From: UBA668 sp041394605
GTDB lineage: Bacteria > Actinomycetota > Acidimicrobiia > Acidimicrobiales > Ilumatobacteraceae
Assembly (NCBI GenBank): GCA_041394605.1
Contig: JAWKHX010000009.1
Span: 124,001 to 188,000 of the forward strand
Reading direction: 5' to 3'
Length of the DNA: 64,000 nucleotides
Position numbers and translations under genes: made by a program
Notes under the pieces: generated by a model
What the model was told of the DNA's origin: nothing
What the model saw: the letters and a program-made list of their open reading frames with translations, nothing else
The model's database searches: none
Shown: one piece after another, positions 1 to 8,409 of the stretch
Layout of the letters: every line of letters starts with the position of its first letter
How positions within the stretch are numbered: position 1 is the stretch's first letter

Positions 1-1
1 C

Positions 2-1057
2 TGGGGTGTGTGGGCGCACCACATGTTCGCCAGCGGCCTCGGCCCGGTGAGCGTGGCGGTCTTCTCCGTGGCCACGATGCTCATCGCCATCCCCACCGGC
101 GTGAAGATCGTCAACTGGACGCTCACCCTGTGGGGCGGCAAGTTGTGGTTCACCACGGCCATGAAGTTCGCCATCGGCGTCATCGTGCTGTTCACCATCG
201 GTGGCGTCACGGGCGTCACCCACGCAGTGGCCCCATCGGACACTCAGCAGACGGACACGTACCACATTGTCGGTCACTTCCACTTCGTGATCGTCGGTGG
301 TGCCGTCATGGGCCTGTTCGCCGGCTTGTACTACTGGTGGCCGAAGATGTTCGGCAAGACGCTGAACGAGAAGCTCGGCGGCTGGAACTTCTGGTTGATG
401 TTCTGGGGCATCTCCATCACGTTCGGGGCCATGCACATCGTCGGCATGCAGGGCCAGCCGCGCCGCATGGTGGTGTGGCCGGAGAAGCTCACCGGTGAGG
501 GCTTCTTCAACCTCCACTTCTGGAACCAGGTGGCCACGTGGGGGGCGTTCACGATCGCCGTCGGCGTGGCGTTCTTCATCGTCAACGTCGTCGTCACCGC
601 CCGCAAGAAGGAGCGTGCCCCGCTGGATCCGTGGGACGCCCGCACCCTGGAGTGGATCACCGCCAGTCCTCCGAAGGAGCACAACTTCGACGTCATCCCC
701 ACCGTGCACGCGCTGGACGAGTTCTTCCACCGCAAGTACGAGGAAGTGGAGCACGAGGATGGCCACGTGAAGTTGATGAAGGTGAAGACCGCGGAGGAGA
801 TCCTGGCCGAGGAAGAGGCCCGTGCCGACGCCCACATCCACCTGCCGTCGCCGTCGTACTGGCCCATCGTGCTGGCGTTCGGCCTGCCGATCATCGCCTA
901 CGGCGTCATCTACAACCTGATCCTCTCGTTCGTCGGCGCGGCGATCGTCCTGCTGGCCGGCTTCGGCTGGGCGCTGGAGCCGTCGGTCGCCGAGGACAGC
1001 GACTACGACCCGCCGGCCGGCGGGGACTCGACCAAGGAGTTGGCGACCATTGGCTGA
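2..1057 (+). CDS. ctaD: Cytochrome c oxidase subunit I, C-terminal part (5' end outside window)
   Basis: This is the C-terminal half of the haem-copper oxidase catalytic subunit of the aerobic terminal oxidase, an integral membrane protein. The reading frame is open from base 2. The first residues read WGVWAHHMF, which carries the conserved CuB-ligand histidine pair. Further on, TYHIVGHFHFV supplies the haem a3 and haem a histidines. After the core there is a hydrophilic segment rich in Glu and Lys (about residues 200-275) and then two more hydrophobic helices, the extended C-terminus seen in caa3-type subunit I. The stop overlaps the TTG start of ctaE by 8 bp, so the two are translationally coupled. 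The only uncertainty is the missing 5' end. Confidence 0.95.
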   Translation, partial: WGVWAHHMFASGLGPVSVAVFSVATMLIAIPTGVKIVNWTLTLWGGKLWFTTAMKFAIGVIVLFTIGGVTGVTHAVAPSDTQQTDTYHIVGHFHFVIVGGAVMGLFAGLYYWWPKMFGKTLNEKLGGWNFWLMFWGISITFGAMHIVGMQGQPRRMVVWPEKLTGEGFFNLHFWNQVATWGAFTIAVGVAFFIVNVVVTARKKERAPLDPWDARTLEWITASPPKEHNFDVIPTVHALDEFFHRKYEEVEHEDGHVKLMKVKTAEEILAEEEARADAHIHLPSPSYWPIVLAFGLPIIAYGVIYNLILSFVGAAIVLLAGFGWALEPSVAEDSDYDPPAGGDSTKELATIG

Positions 1058-1676
1058 CATCGCCGTCCACGAAGGCGCCCACGCCCACGAGCACGACGCT
1101 CACGGCGCGCACGCCACGTCCACCGGGCTGAGCAACAACAAGCTCGCCATGTGGCTGTTCCTCGGCACCGAGTGCCTGTTGTTCGGTGGCCTCATCAGCA
1201 CCTACATGCTGTACCGCGGCCGCCTCGGCAACGGGCCCGGGCCGGGCCAGGTGTTCGACATCCCGCTCACCTCGATCAGCAGCTTCATCCTGCTGATGAG
1301 CTCGCTCACCATGGTGCTGGCGGTCAACGCCGCCAAGGAGGGCGACGACCGCAACACCCGGGTGTGGCTGTCCGCCACCGCACTGCTGGGTGCTCTGTTC
1401 GTGGGTGGCCAGGTGTACGAGTTCACCGCCTTCTATCAGGAAGGCCTGGGCTTCACCACCAGCCTGTTCGGCTCCAGCTTCTTCACGCTCACCGGCTTCC
1501 ACGGTGTGCACGTGTCGCTCGGCATCATCATGCTGATGGCGCTGGTCGGCATCATCACCCGCAGCAAGGTGCCCGGCGACAAGGCCGAGGTGGTCGAGCT
1601 GATCGGTCTGTACTGGCACTTCGTCGACGTGGTGTGGGTGGTCATCTTCACCCTCGTCTACCTGATCCCCGCCTGA
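1050..1676 (+). CDS. ctaE: Cytochrome c oxidase subunit III
   Basis: This 208-aa membrane protein is subunit III of the aa3/caa3 oxidase. The N-terminus is His/Ala rich (HEGAHAHEHDAHG), followed by five hydrophobic helices beginning at KLAMWLFLGTECLLFGG and the subunit III signature GFHGVHVSLG. The C-terminus YWHFVDVVWVVIF is typical of the family. The start is TTG within the end of ctaD (8-bp overlap); the frame has no better start. The length matches actinobacterial CtaE (about 200 aa). It sits in the ctaD-ctaE-subunit IV-ctaG order. Confidence 0.95.
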   Translation: MADIAVHEGAHAHEHDAHGAHATSTGLSNNKLAMWLFLGTECLLFGGLISTYMLYRGRLGNGPGPGQVFDIPLTSISSFILLMSSLTMVLAVNAAKEGDDRNTRVWLSATALLGALFVGGQVYEFTAFYQEGLGFTTSLFGSSFFTLTGFHGVHVSLGIIMLMALVGIITRSKVPGDKAEVVELIGLYWHFVDVVWVVIFTLVYLIPA

Positions 1677-1684
1677 GGTCACCC

Positions 1685-2023
1685 ATGAGCGCAGTCACCG
1701 AGCACACGGACCACGGCACCGAGGCCCACGATCACGCCGATCACGGCAGCCACCCGACCACCCTGACGTTCGTCAAGGTGGCGATCATCCTCGCCGTCAT
1801 CACCGCGCTGGAGACGTCCACCTACTGGTGGGTGGAGGACGCCCACACGGTGGCGATGATCACCCTGTTCGTCTGCATGGCGATCAAGTTCGTGATGATC
1901 CTGCTGTGGTTCATGCACCTCAAGTGGGACAGCGCCCTGTTCTCGCTGATGTTCTACATCGGGGTGGGGCTCGCCATCGCGGTGTACGTCGTGGCGTTGA
2001 TGACCTTCCACTTCTTCGCCTGA
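1685..2023 (+). CDS. ctaF: Cytochrome c oxidase subunit IV family protein
   Basis: A 112-aa protein with an acidic, His-rich N-terminus (about residues 5-25) and three hydrophobic helices. The stretch FVMILLWFMHLKWD is the hallmark of the prokaryotic caa3 oxidase subunit IV / COX4-pro family, which stabilises the oxidase. It starts with ATG 8 bp after the ctaE stop and is part of the oxidase operon. The family assignment is firm; the symbol ctaF follows actinobacterial and Bacillus usage. Confidence 0.85.
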   Translation: MSAVTEHTDHGTEAHDHADHGSHPTTLTFVKVAIILAVITALETSTYWWVEDAHTVAMITLFVCMAIKFVMILLWFMHLKWDSALFSLMFYIGVGLAIAVYVVALMTFHFFA

Positions 2024-2045
2024 TCGAGGCGGGCCGCAGAGGCCA

Positions 2046-2969
2046 GTGATGTTTGCCGCCGTGTCGTTCCCCGACCCGCTGCGGTTCCAGGGTTACCCGG
2101 GTGTCGGCGCGCTCGCCGCCGGAATGATCGGTGGCTATCTCGCACTCGTCCGGGTCGTTCGAGTACGCCTGCCCGAAGGGCCGGCGCCCGCCATCACAGG
2201 CCGCCAATGGGCAGCGTTCGTCGGGGCTGTCCTCACGGTGCTGGTGGCCGGCACCTGGCCGGTCCGCAGCCTGGCCGACGACTACCTGGCGGCGGCGCAT
2301 GCGCTGCAGTTGGTGCTGCTGGCACTGGTGTTCCCGCCGCTGTTCTGGTTGGCGACACCCACATGGGCCATCCGTGGGTTGGTGTGCACGCCGCGTCGGC
2401 GGCGGCTGGCCGCCCGGGTGCTGCGCCCGGTGAGGCTGGTGCTGCTGTTCAACCTGGTCATCGTGCTGGTGCAGTTGCCCGGGGTGGTGGACGAAGCGGT
2501 CGCCAACGGTGCGGTCCGTGTGGGCTGTTGCGCAGCGGTGGTGTTGGTGTCGTTGGCGATGTGGGTGACGGTGGTGGGCCCGGTACCGGAGTGGCGACTG
2601 GGCGCCGGCGGCCGGATGGCGGCCTTGTTCCTCATCAGCGTCATCTCCTCGGTGCCGAGCGTGTGGCTGACGATGGCCGACGGTGCGGTGTACCACGGCT
2701 ACGGCGCCCAGCCGGTGCGAGTGTGGAGCCTCACCCCGATCGAGGACCAGCAGCTGGCCGGCGTGGTGATGAAGGTCGGCAGCATCTTCCTCTGGCTCGT
2801 GGTGGTCACGATGTTCGTCCGTCGCTTCCAGCGCGAACAGGCCCTGGGTCGGGCCAACCGGCAGATGCCGGCGGCGGAGATCACCGGCCACGACGAGGTG
2901 TCGCTGACGTTCGACGACGTGCAGAAGGCGTTCGACCGTAGCCAGGCGCCGCGCGAGCCGGCCCGCTGA
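2046..2969 (+). CDS. CtaG-type cytochrome c oxidase assembly factor
   Basis: A polytopic membrane protein of 307 aa (306 aa from the second start codon), with about seven hydrophobic segments. It matches the general pattern of the caa3_CtaG family, with a HALQLVLLALVFPPLFWL segment and conserved Trp/Pro residues in the membrane parts. Members of this family are needed for assembly, probably copper delivery, of caa3 oxidase. Two start codons follow each other (GTG 2046, ATG 2049). The gene is 22 bp downstream of subunit IV, and the position at the end of the oxidase operon supports the call. Its stop lies inside a hairpin shared with the convergent gene. The C-terminal 50 residues are hydrophilic. 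Confidence 0.8.
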   Translation: MMFAAVSFPDPLRFQGYPGVGALAAGMIGGYLALVRVVRVRLPEGPAPAITGRQWAAFVGAVLTVLVAGTWPVRSLADDYLAAAHALQLVLLALVFPPLFWLATPTWAIRGLVCTPRRRRLAARVLRPVRLVLLFNLVIVLVQLPGVVDEAVANGAVRVGCCAAVVLVSLAMWVTVVGPVPEWRLGAGGRMAALFLISVISSVPSVWLTMADGAVYHGYGAQPVRVWSLTPIEDQQLAGVVMKVGSIFLWLVVVTMFVRRFQREQALGRANRQMPAAEITGHDEVSLTFDDVQKAFDRSQAPREPAR

Positions 2970-2982
2970 CCCGGCGGGTCAG
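2966..2982. terminator. Hairpin shared by two convergent stop codons
   Basis: CTGACCC-GGC-GGGTCAG is a perfect 7-bp stem with a 3-nt loop. It contains the stop of the CtaG gene (2967-2969) and, on the other strand, the stop of the ABC permease (2979-2981). It has no T-tract, so it may act as a bidirectional RNA 3'-end structure, not a classical intrinsic terminator. Confidence 0.5.
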
Positions 2983-3707
2983 GCGTCCCAGCGGAACAGG
3001 CGGGCGGCGAGCGCCGGCGCCACCACGGCCCAGGCGGCCAGCACTGCCCAGCTGAGGCCCGGGTCGGTGCCGGCCCCGGCCAGGGCGTCGCGCAGCACAT
3101 CGGCCAGGGCGCCGGACGGGAGCGCATGGGCCAGATGGCGCAGGCCACCGGGCAGCTTGCCGAAGGGGATGATCATCCCGCCCAGCAGCAGCAGTACGAG
3201 GTACAGGCCGTTCTGGGCCGCCAGGTTGATCTCGCCGCGGAGACGCCCGGCCAGCGTCAGGCCGATGCCGGCAAATGCCAGCGTGCCGACCACCACGCCA
3301 CCCACCGCAGCGAGCCAGTTCGGCGAGCCCGGCGACCAGCCGAGCGCGTACGCCACGGGGATGAGGACGGCGAACTGCACCAGCTCGACGACGACGACAG
3401 AGGTGATCTTGGCGGCGATCAGGCGCGGCCTTCCGAGCGGGGTGGTGCCCAGCCGCTTCAGCACGTGGTAGCTGCGCTCGAAGCCGGTGCCGATGCCGAG
3501 CGACACCATCGCCGTGCTCATCACCGCGAGGGCCAGGATGCCCGGCGCGAGGAAGTCCACCGGGTCGTCGGTCTCGGTGGGCAGCACGTCCACCAGGCTG
3601 AAGAACACCAGCAGCAGTACAGGGATCCCGAGCGTGAGCAGGAGCTGCTCGCCGTTGCGCATGGTGAGCTGCAGTTCGGTGCGCAGCTGGCTGAGGTAGG
3701 GCTTCAT
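2979..3707 (-). CDS. ABC-2 type transporter permease
   Basis: A 242-aa membrane protein with six hydrophobic helices. It starts MKPYLSQLRTEL, followed by LLLTLGIPVLLLVFFSL, an organisation typical of ABC-2 permeases that export drugs, lipids or polysaccharide precursors. It starts at ATG 3707, overlapping the stop of the ATPase gene by 4 bp (ATGA), so the pair is an operon and probably one exporter. The substrate cannot be read from the sequence. Confidence 0.88.
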   Translation of the reverse strand: MKPYLSQLRTELQLTMRNGEQLLLTLGIPVLLLVFFSLVDVLPTETDDPVDFLAPGILALAVMSTAMVSLGIGTGFERSYHVLKRLGTTPLGRPRLIAAKITSVVVVELVQFAVLIPVAYALGWSPGSPNWLAAVGGVVVGTLAFAGIGLTLAGRLRGEINLAAQNGLYLVLLLLGGMIIPFGKLPGGLRHLAHALPSGALADVLRDALAGAGTDPGLSWAVLAAWAVVAPALAARLFRWDA

Positions 3708-4651
3708 GTCGCGCCCTCTCCAGGGGCGGCGGGTGGCCCGGCGGCGGCCTCGGCCGCTCGCTCCGCAGTGAGGCGGCGGAACACGTCCTCCAGCCGTTGG
3801 GCCCCGGCGCGCAGGTCGGTGAGCTCGTGACCCTGCTCGGCCAGCCAGCCGGTGAGTTGGGCCATCAGCTTCGGCAGCGGCGGGGCGTCGATGACGAACT
3901 CGTCCACACCAACCCTGCTGGCCACCACGCCGGTGGCCCTGGCGAGCGCGGTGAGGTCCAGGTGGGGGCTGCTGCGGAAGCGGATCTCATCGTGGCCGCG
4001 GCGCAGCTCGGCCAACGTGCCGTCGGCGATCACCTGGCCACCGTCGAAGATCACCACCCGGTCGGCCACCCGCTCGGCCTCGTCGAGCTCGTGGGTGGCC
4101 AGCACCACGGCGCACCCGCCGTCGGCCAGGCCACGGACGATCTCGCGAATGGTGGCGCGGCCGTTCACGTCCACCCCGGCCGTCGGCTCGTCGAGGAAGG
4201 CGACCTCCGGCTGGGCGGCCAGCGCCAGCGCCAGCGACAGGCGCTGCTGCTCGCCGCCGCTGAGTCGCCGCCAGGTGCCCTTGGCGCGCGCCGTGAGGCC
4301 CACGCGGTCCACCAGCGCCGTGGCGTCGACGCCCTTGCCGTACAGGTTGCAGTAGTGCTGCACGGTGTCCAGCACACGGGCGCTGGGGTACACCCCACCC
4401 TGCTGCAGCATCACGCCCATGCGGGTGCTGAGGCGCCGCTGGTCGGTGGCAGGGTCCAGGCCGAGCACCCGCACCACGCCGCCCGCCGCCCGCCGGTAGC
4501 CCTCGCACACTTCGATGGTGCTGGTCTTGCCGGCGCCGTTGGGGCCGAGCACGGCCGTCACTTCGCCGGCCGCAGCCGTGAACGACACGTCGGCCACGGC
4601 AGTGAGATCGCCGTAGCGCACCGTCAGGCCGGTCACCTCCACCGCAGTCAC
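3704..4651 (-). CDS. ABC transporter ATP-binding protein
   Basis: An ABC-2 exporter ATPase of about 315 aa. Walker A is GPNGAGKTST, the signature is LSGGEQQRLSLA, Walker B is VAFLDEPTAGVD and the switch histidine is in ATHELDEAE. The C-terminal 80 residues form the extension common to DrrA/CcmA-like ATPases. The frame stays open far upstream, but homology begins at VTAVEVTGLTVRYG. GTG codons at 4651, 4642 and 4636 are candidate starts; the GGAGG just upstream best suits 4642. The permease follows immediately. Confidence 0.9.
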   Translation of the reverse strand: MTAVEVTGLTVRYGDLTAVADVSFTAAAGEVTAVLGPNGAGKTSTIEVCEGYRRAAGGVVRVLGLDPATDQRRLSTRMGVMLQQGGVYPSARVLDTVQHYCNLYGKGVDATALVDRVGLTARAKGTWRRLSGGEQQRLSLALALAAQPEVAFLDEPTAGVDVNGRATIREIVRGLADGGCAVVLATHELDEAERVADRVVIFDGGQVIADGTLAELRRGHDEIRFRSSPHLDLTALARATGVVASRVGVDEFVIDAPPLPKLMAQLTGWLAEQGHELTDLRAGAQRLEDVFRRLTAERAAEAAAGPPAAPGEGAT

Positions 4652-4670
4652 CCCTCCGACGCTACCGCCC

Positions 4671-4912
4671 GGCTTCTGGGGCTGTTCGTGACCATCCGGC
4701 CTTCCGGGGCTGGATTGTTGCGGGTTCCGTGCCGAACCGGACCGCAGAAGGTGCAGTCCGGTCGGCGCGGTCGGGCGTGGCGGCGACGGCGAGCGCCCAG
4801 GGTCTTCCTCTGGTGGCATCTCACCGGTCTCCTTCTGTGGTGCGGATTCGCGCACATCCCGCAACAGATCAGCCCCAGAAGCGCCAATGGCGATGAACAG
4901 CCCCAGAAGCAG
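4671..4912. repeat. Long imperfect inverted repeat between the ABC operon and serS
   Basis: The two arms (about 4671-4757 and 4826-4912) are inverted copies over about 85 bp. Both contain the identical 16-mer GCTTCTGGGGCTGTTC at the outer end, then matching islands GGGGCTG, TGTTGCGGG and CAGAAGG. About 70 bp of unrelated sequence separates them. In the open frame both arms would encode similar peptides (LLGLFVTIRPSGAGLLR and LLGLFIAIGASGADLLR), and several mismatches are synonymous or conservative. That could mean a duplicated small coding piece. No function is assigned. A G-rich run follows at 4914-4940. Confidence 0.6.
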
Positions 4913-4979
4913 TGGGGGTGGTGGGGGAGGTGGGGAACCAAGGGGATGGAACGGGTGGGAGGGAACTAGCCTCGCTGGC

Positions 4980-6269
4980 GTGATCGACGTCCGACTGCTC
5001 CGCACCGACCCGGAGGGCACCCGCGCCGCATTGGCCCGCCGCGGGTCGCCCGAACTGCTCGACCAGCTGGCGGAGGCGACGTCCACGGACAGCCGGTTGC
5101 GCGACATCCAGACCCAGCGCGACACCCTGCGCGCCGAGGTCAACAACCTGTCCAAGCAGGTCGGCCAGGCTCGCCGCGACGGCGACACAGCCCGCGCCGA
5201 AGACCTGCAGGCGCGCAGCCGGGCCGCCGGCGAGCAGGAGAAGGCGCTGGCCGCCGAGGCGGACACGCTGGCCGCGCACCTGCGCGACCTGCTGCTGCGG
5301 ATCCCCAACCTGCCCCACCCCGACGCACCCGACGGTGCCGGCGACCACGACAACCCGGTGGTGAAGGGGCCGTTCCTGCCCGAGGCCGGCTTCCCCGAAC
5401 ACCAGCGGGTGCCCCACTGGGACACCGCCACGGCGCTCGGCATCCTGGACAACGAGCGGGCCACGAAGATCAGCGGGGCCATGTTCACCATGCAGCGCGG
5501 CCCCGGCGCCCAGCTGTCGAGGGCCCTGTGCCAGCCGCGCTGGACCGCAACAGCGATGCGTTCGAGGAGATCCGCCCGCCGTCGCTGGTCACCACCGCGA
5601 CGCTCACCGCCACCGGCCAGCTGCCCAAGTTCGCCGACGACGCCTACGCCATCGAGCGGGACGACCTGTGGTGCATCCCCACTGCCGAGGTGCCGCTGAC
5701 GTCGCTGTACGGCGGCGAGATCCTCGAGGAGGCCGAGCTGCCGATCCGGATGATGGCCTACACGCCCTGCTACCGGCGCGAGGCCGGCTCGGCCGGGCGG
5801 GACACCCGCGGCATGCTGCGCGCCCACGAGTTCGACAAGGTGGAGATCCTCGCCGTCACCACGCCCGCCCAGGGCGCAGCGATGCTGCTCGAGCTGCGCG
5901 ACAGGGCCGAAGCGCTGATCGCCGGCCTCGGCCTGCCGTACCGGATCATCGAGATCTGCACCGGCGACATGGGGCAGAGCCACCACCGCAGCTTCGACAT
6001 CGAGGTCTACGCCCCTGGGTGCGACAACTGGTTGGAGGTCAGCTCGGTCAGCTGGTTCAGCGACTACCAGGCCCGCCGCGCCGACATCCGCTTCCGCACC
6101 GCAGGTGAGAAGGGCACCACCATCGCCAACACGCTCAACGGGTCGGCGCTGGCGGTGCCGCGTGTGGGCGGCGATCATGGAGAACTACCGCCAGCCCGAC
6201 GGCAGCGTCGTGGTGCCCGAGGCGCTGCGCCCGTACATGCGCGGGCTGGAAGTGATCGTGCCGAGATGA
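4980..6269 (+). CDS. serS: Seryl-tRNA synthetase (two apparent frameshifts)
   Basis: Class II seryl-tRNA synthetase charges tRNA-Ser in the cytosol. The N-terminal coiled-coil arm (about residues 30-105) is clear, followed by the class II core with TAEVPLTSLYGGEI, CYRREAGSAGRDTRGMLR and NTLNGSALA. It starts at GTG 4980. The frame breaks at about 5534: LSRALCQ ends in one frame and AALDRNSDAFEEIRPP resumes in another, consistent with one missing base. A second break is near 6165, where ALAVPRV is followed by WAAIMENYRQPDG in a third frame, again one missing base. With both repaired the protein is about 430 aa, the normal length. As serS is essential, sequencing error is far more likely than inactivation. 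The stop overlaps pdxH by 4 bp. Confidence 0.9.
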
Positions 6270-6934
6270 GCACGGACCCGTTGGCCGACCTGGCCCGCCA
6301 CCGCTTCGAGTACGAGACGGCCGGCCTGGACGTCGCCGACGTGGACGCCGATCCGATGGCCCAGTGGCAGCAGTGGTTCCGCGACGCCGGTGAGGCCGTC
6401 TGCACCGAGCCCAACGCGTTCGTACTGTCCACCCTGGGGGCGGACGGGTGGCCGCAGAGCCGCTACCTCCTGCTGCGCGGCGCCGACCAGCGCGGGTTCA
6501 CGTTCTTCACCAACTACCACTCCGCCAAGAGCCAGGAGATGGACGCCGACGGCCGGGTGGCGATGCTGTTCACCTGGCTGCAGCTGCACCGTCAGGTGCG
6601 GGTGCTCGGACGTGCCACCAGGGTGCCAGATGGCGAGAGCGACGAGTACTTCGCCAGCCGCCCCCGTGGTTCGCAGATCGGTGCCTGGTCGTCGCCGCAG
6701 TCGCAACCGATCCCCGACCGGGCCTGGCTGGAGGATCGGGTGGAGCAGATGGCCGGCACGTTCGCCGACGGCGATGTGCCGCGCCCGGCGTTCTGGGGTG
6801 GCTGGCTGGTGGAGCCGGAGGTGTACGAGTTCTGGCAGGGCCGCCCGAGCCGCCTTCACGACCGCGTGCGCTACACCTTGGTGGAGGACCCCGACGGCGA
6901 GGCCGTCTGGCAGCTGCAGCGCCTGGCCCCCTGA
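6266..6934 (+). CDS. pdxH: Pyridoxamine 5'-phosphate oxidase
   Basis: An FMN-dependent enzyme that oxidises pyridoxine or pyridoxamine 5'-phosphate to pyridoxal 5'-phosphate in vitamin B6 salvage. The 222-aa protein has the family features PQSRYLLLRGADQRGFTFFTNY (substrate and FMN contacts), SAKSQEM, the SRPRGSQIGAWSSPQS loop and the C-terminal RLHDRVRY. The ATG at 6266 overlaps the serS stop (ATGA). Its frame continues from serS only because of the serS frame break, so the long apparent upstream extension is not real. Confidence 0.94.
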   Translation: MSTDPLADLARHRFEYETAGLDVADVDADPMAQWQQWFRDAGEAVCTEPNAFVLSTLGADGWPQSRYLLLRGADQRGFTFFTNYHSAKSQEMDADGRVAMLFTWLQLHRQVRVLGRATRVPDGESDEYFASRPRGSQIGAWSSPQSQPIPDRAWLEDRVEQMAGTFADGDVPRPAFWGGWLVEPEVYEFWQGRPSRLHDRVRYTLVEDPDGEAVWQLQRLAP

Positions 6935-6938
6935 GGGG

Positions 6939-7547
6939 TCAGGCCGGCCAGGCCAGGGCGGCGGCGGCGAGGGCGTCGATGAGCGCCTGGGTGTGGGGCA
7001 CCAGGCCGGGGCCGGCCCAGTCCTTCCAGATCGGGCTGGTGCCGCGGACGCGGGCGGCAACTCGATCTGCACGCCGCGGTGGCGGGGAAGGTTCACCGGG
7101 TTCGCCGCATGCAGGCCGCGCAGCTCGGTGGGGATGGCCTCCATGTCCGTCTCGATCGTGTAGTCGGGCAGCGCCGGGCGCAGGAAGGCGGCCACATGAC
7201 CGGCCAGTTCGCCGGTTCTGCCCGCCGAGCAGCAGCGTGGTCCACATCCCGTGGCGGCCATAGCCGTGCACCGTGATGACGGCGTGCACGTGCTCCAGGA
7301 AGCCCGCCAGCGTGGGCGACTCGGCCGGCGACACCCGGTGCGACGGGATGTGCCACAGCAGGTCCTCCGGCTGCAGCACCCCGTAGTAGCTGGCCCCGCT
7401 GGCTGCCGCGGCGGCGTCGGCGATCACGTCGGTGACATGCTCCAACGACCCGCCGTGGTAGGCCATGAACCCCAGCCGCCCCTCCAGACGGCACACCTCG
7501 CGCACCCCCGGGCTGGCCAGCAGGTCGCGAAACGGGGTGTCGCTCAT
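6939..7547 (-). CDS. Poly-gamma-glutamate hydrolase family protein (two frameshifts)
   Basis: A protein of about 202 aa resembling the phage-type poly-gamma-glutamate hydrolase / DUF867 family, probable zinc-dependent gamma-glutamyl hydrolases. It begins MSDTPFRDLLASPGV, followed by the likely metal-site segments MAYHGGSLEHVTD and HIPSHRVSP, and then HAVITVHGYGRHGMWTTLLLGG. The frame breaks near 7211 (one extra base, between GGQNR and ELAGHVAAF) and near 7053 (one missing base, between VQIELPP and RVRGTSPIW). The two indels cancel, so start and stop are in phase. ATG 7547 overlaps the ccdA stop, making it the last gene of a tlpA-ccdA operon. The family call is moderate. Confidence 0.65.
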   Translation of the reverse strand: MSDTPFRDLLASPGVREVCRLEGRLGFMAYHGGSLEHVTDVIADAAAAASGASYYGVLQPEDLLWHIPSHRVSPAESPTLAGFLEHVHAVITVHGYGRHGMWTTLLLGGQNRRTGRSCGRLPAPGAARLHDRDGHGGHPHRAARPACGEPGEPSPPPRRADRVAARVRGTSPIWKDWAGPGLVPHTQALIDALAAAALAWPA

Positions 7548-8409
7548 TCGCTCGCAGCGCCCTCCGCGGCGGGGTGCTGGTGGCGCCACAACGAAACGCC
7601 CACGGCGGCCACCACCACCAGCGAGGCGAGCACCACGATGCCGGTCTGGTTGCGCTGGATGAACCGCGACAGGTTCTCCTGCCAGCCGACGGCGCCGGTG
7701 ACCAGCGAGCTGTCGTACTGGTCGCGGATGTCCTGGTACCAGTAGTAGGTGAGGTACAGGCCGGTCAGCAGCACGAACACACCGGCCACGTACTCGAACC
7801 ACACCATCCCCTTGCGCAGCGCCTTCAGCAGGGCGGTGTTGGCCAGCGCGAGGGTGACCGTGAGACCGGTGACCAGCAGGGCCATGCCCAACCCGTACAT
7901 GCCGATGGCGGCGATGCCGGTGACGATGCCCTTGGTGGAGATGGCCCCCAGCACGGTGCCGATGAACGGCCCGAGCGTGCAGCCCAGCGATGCCACCGCA
8001 TACGCGATGCCGAACACGAACATGCTGACCACGGACCGGTCACGCTGGCCGACGTCCAGCTTCGGGGTGGTGAACGGCAGCCGGTAGCCGAACAGCATCG
8101 CCACCCGAGCACGATCAGCAGCGCGCCGATCACCAGCGACACGTACGGCGCCTTGTCGATGAACCAGCGGGTGCTCCACTTGGTGATGACGCCGATGACG
8201 ACGAAGACGGACAGGAAGCCGGCCGACACGGACAGGCTGACGGCCAGCGCCCGCCCGACCGACGCCTTCTCGGCGCCCGGCCGCATGTTCTCCATGCCGA
8301 GGAAGTAGAGGAGGTAGGTCGGCAGCAGCACGAAGCCGCACGGGTTCACCGCGGCCAGGAGGCCGGTGGTGAACGACAGGGTGAGGCGGCCGTCCAGGGC
8401 AAGGATCAC
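7544..8409 (-). CDS. ccdA: CcdA/DsbD-type thiol-disulfide transporter (one frameshift)
   Basis: A polytopic membrane protein that moves electrons from cytoplasmic thioredoxin to extracytoplasmic thioredoxin-like proteins for cytochrome c maturation. Two conserved cysteines are visible: NPCGFVLLPTYLLYFL (Cys24) and ASLGCTLGPFIG in the second half. At least seven hydrophobic helices are present, and the total is about 288 aa. The frame breaks near 8105, where ALLIVLG continues as VAMLFGYRLPF after one missing base. The GTG start at 8409 overlaps the tlpA stop and the stop overlaps the next start, so the three genes are one operon. The neighbouring TlpA-like protein is its likely partner. Confidence 0.85.

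Noticed and set aside
4652..4979. T-box or other riboswitch in front of serS
   Set aside because: No T-box sequence or specifier-like stem was found; the region is explained by an inverted repeat and a G-rich run.
3704..6178. An 824-residue open frame on the minus strand covering the ABC ATPase and beyond
   Set aside because: Only the last 315 codons show ABC ATPase features; the rest is antisense to serS and open because of high GC.
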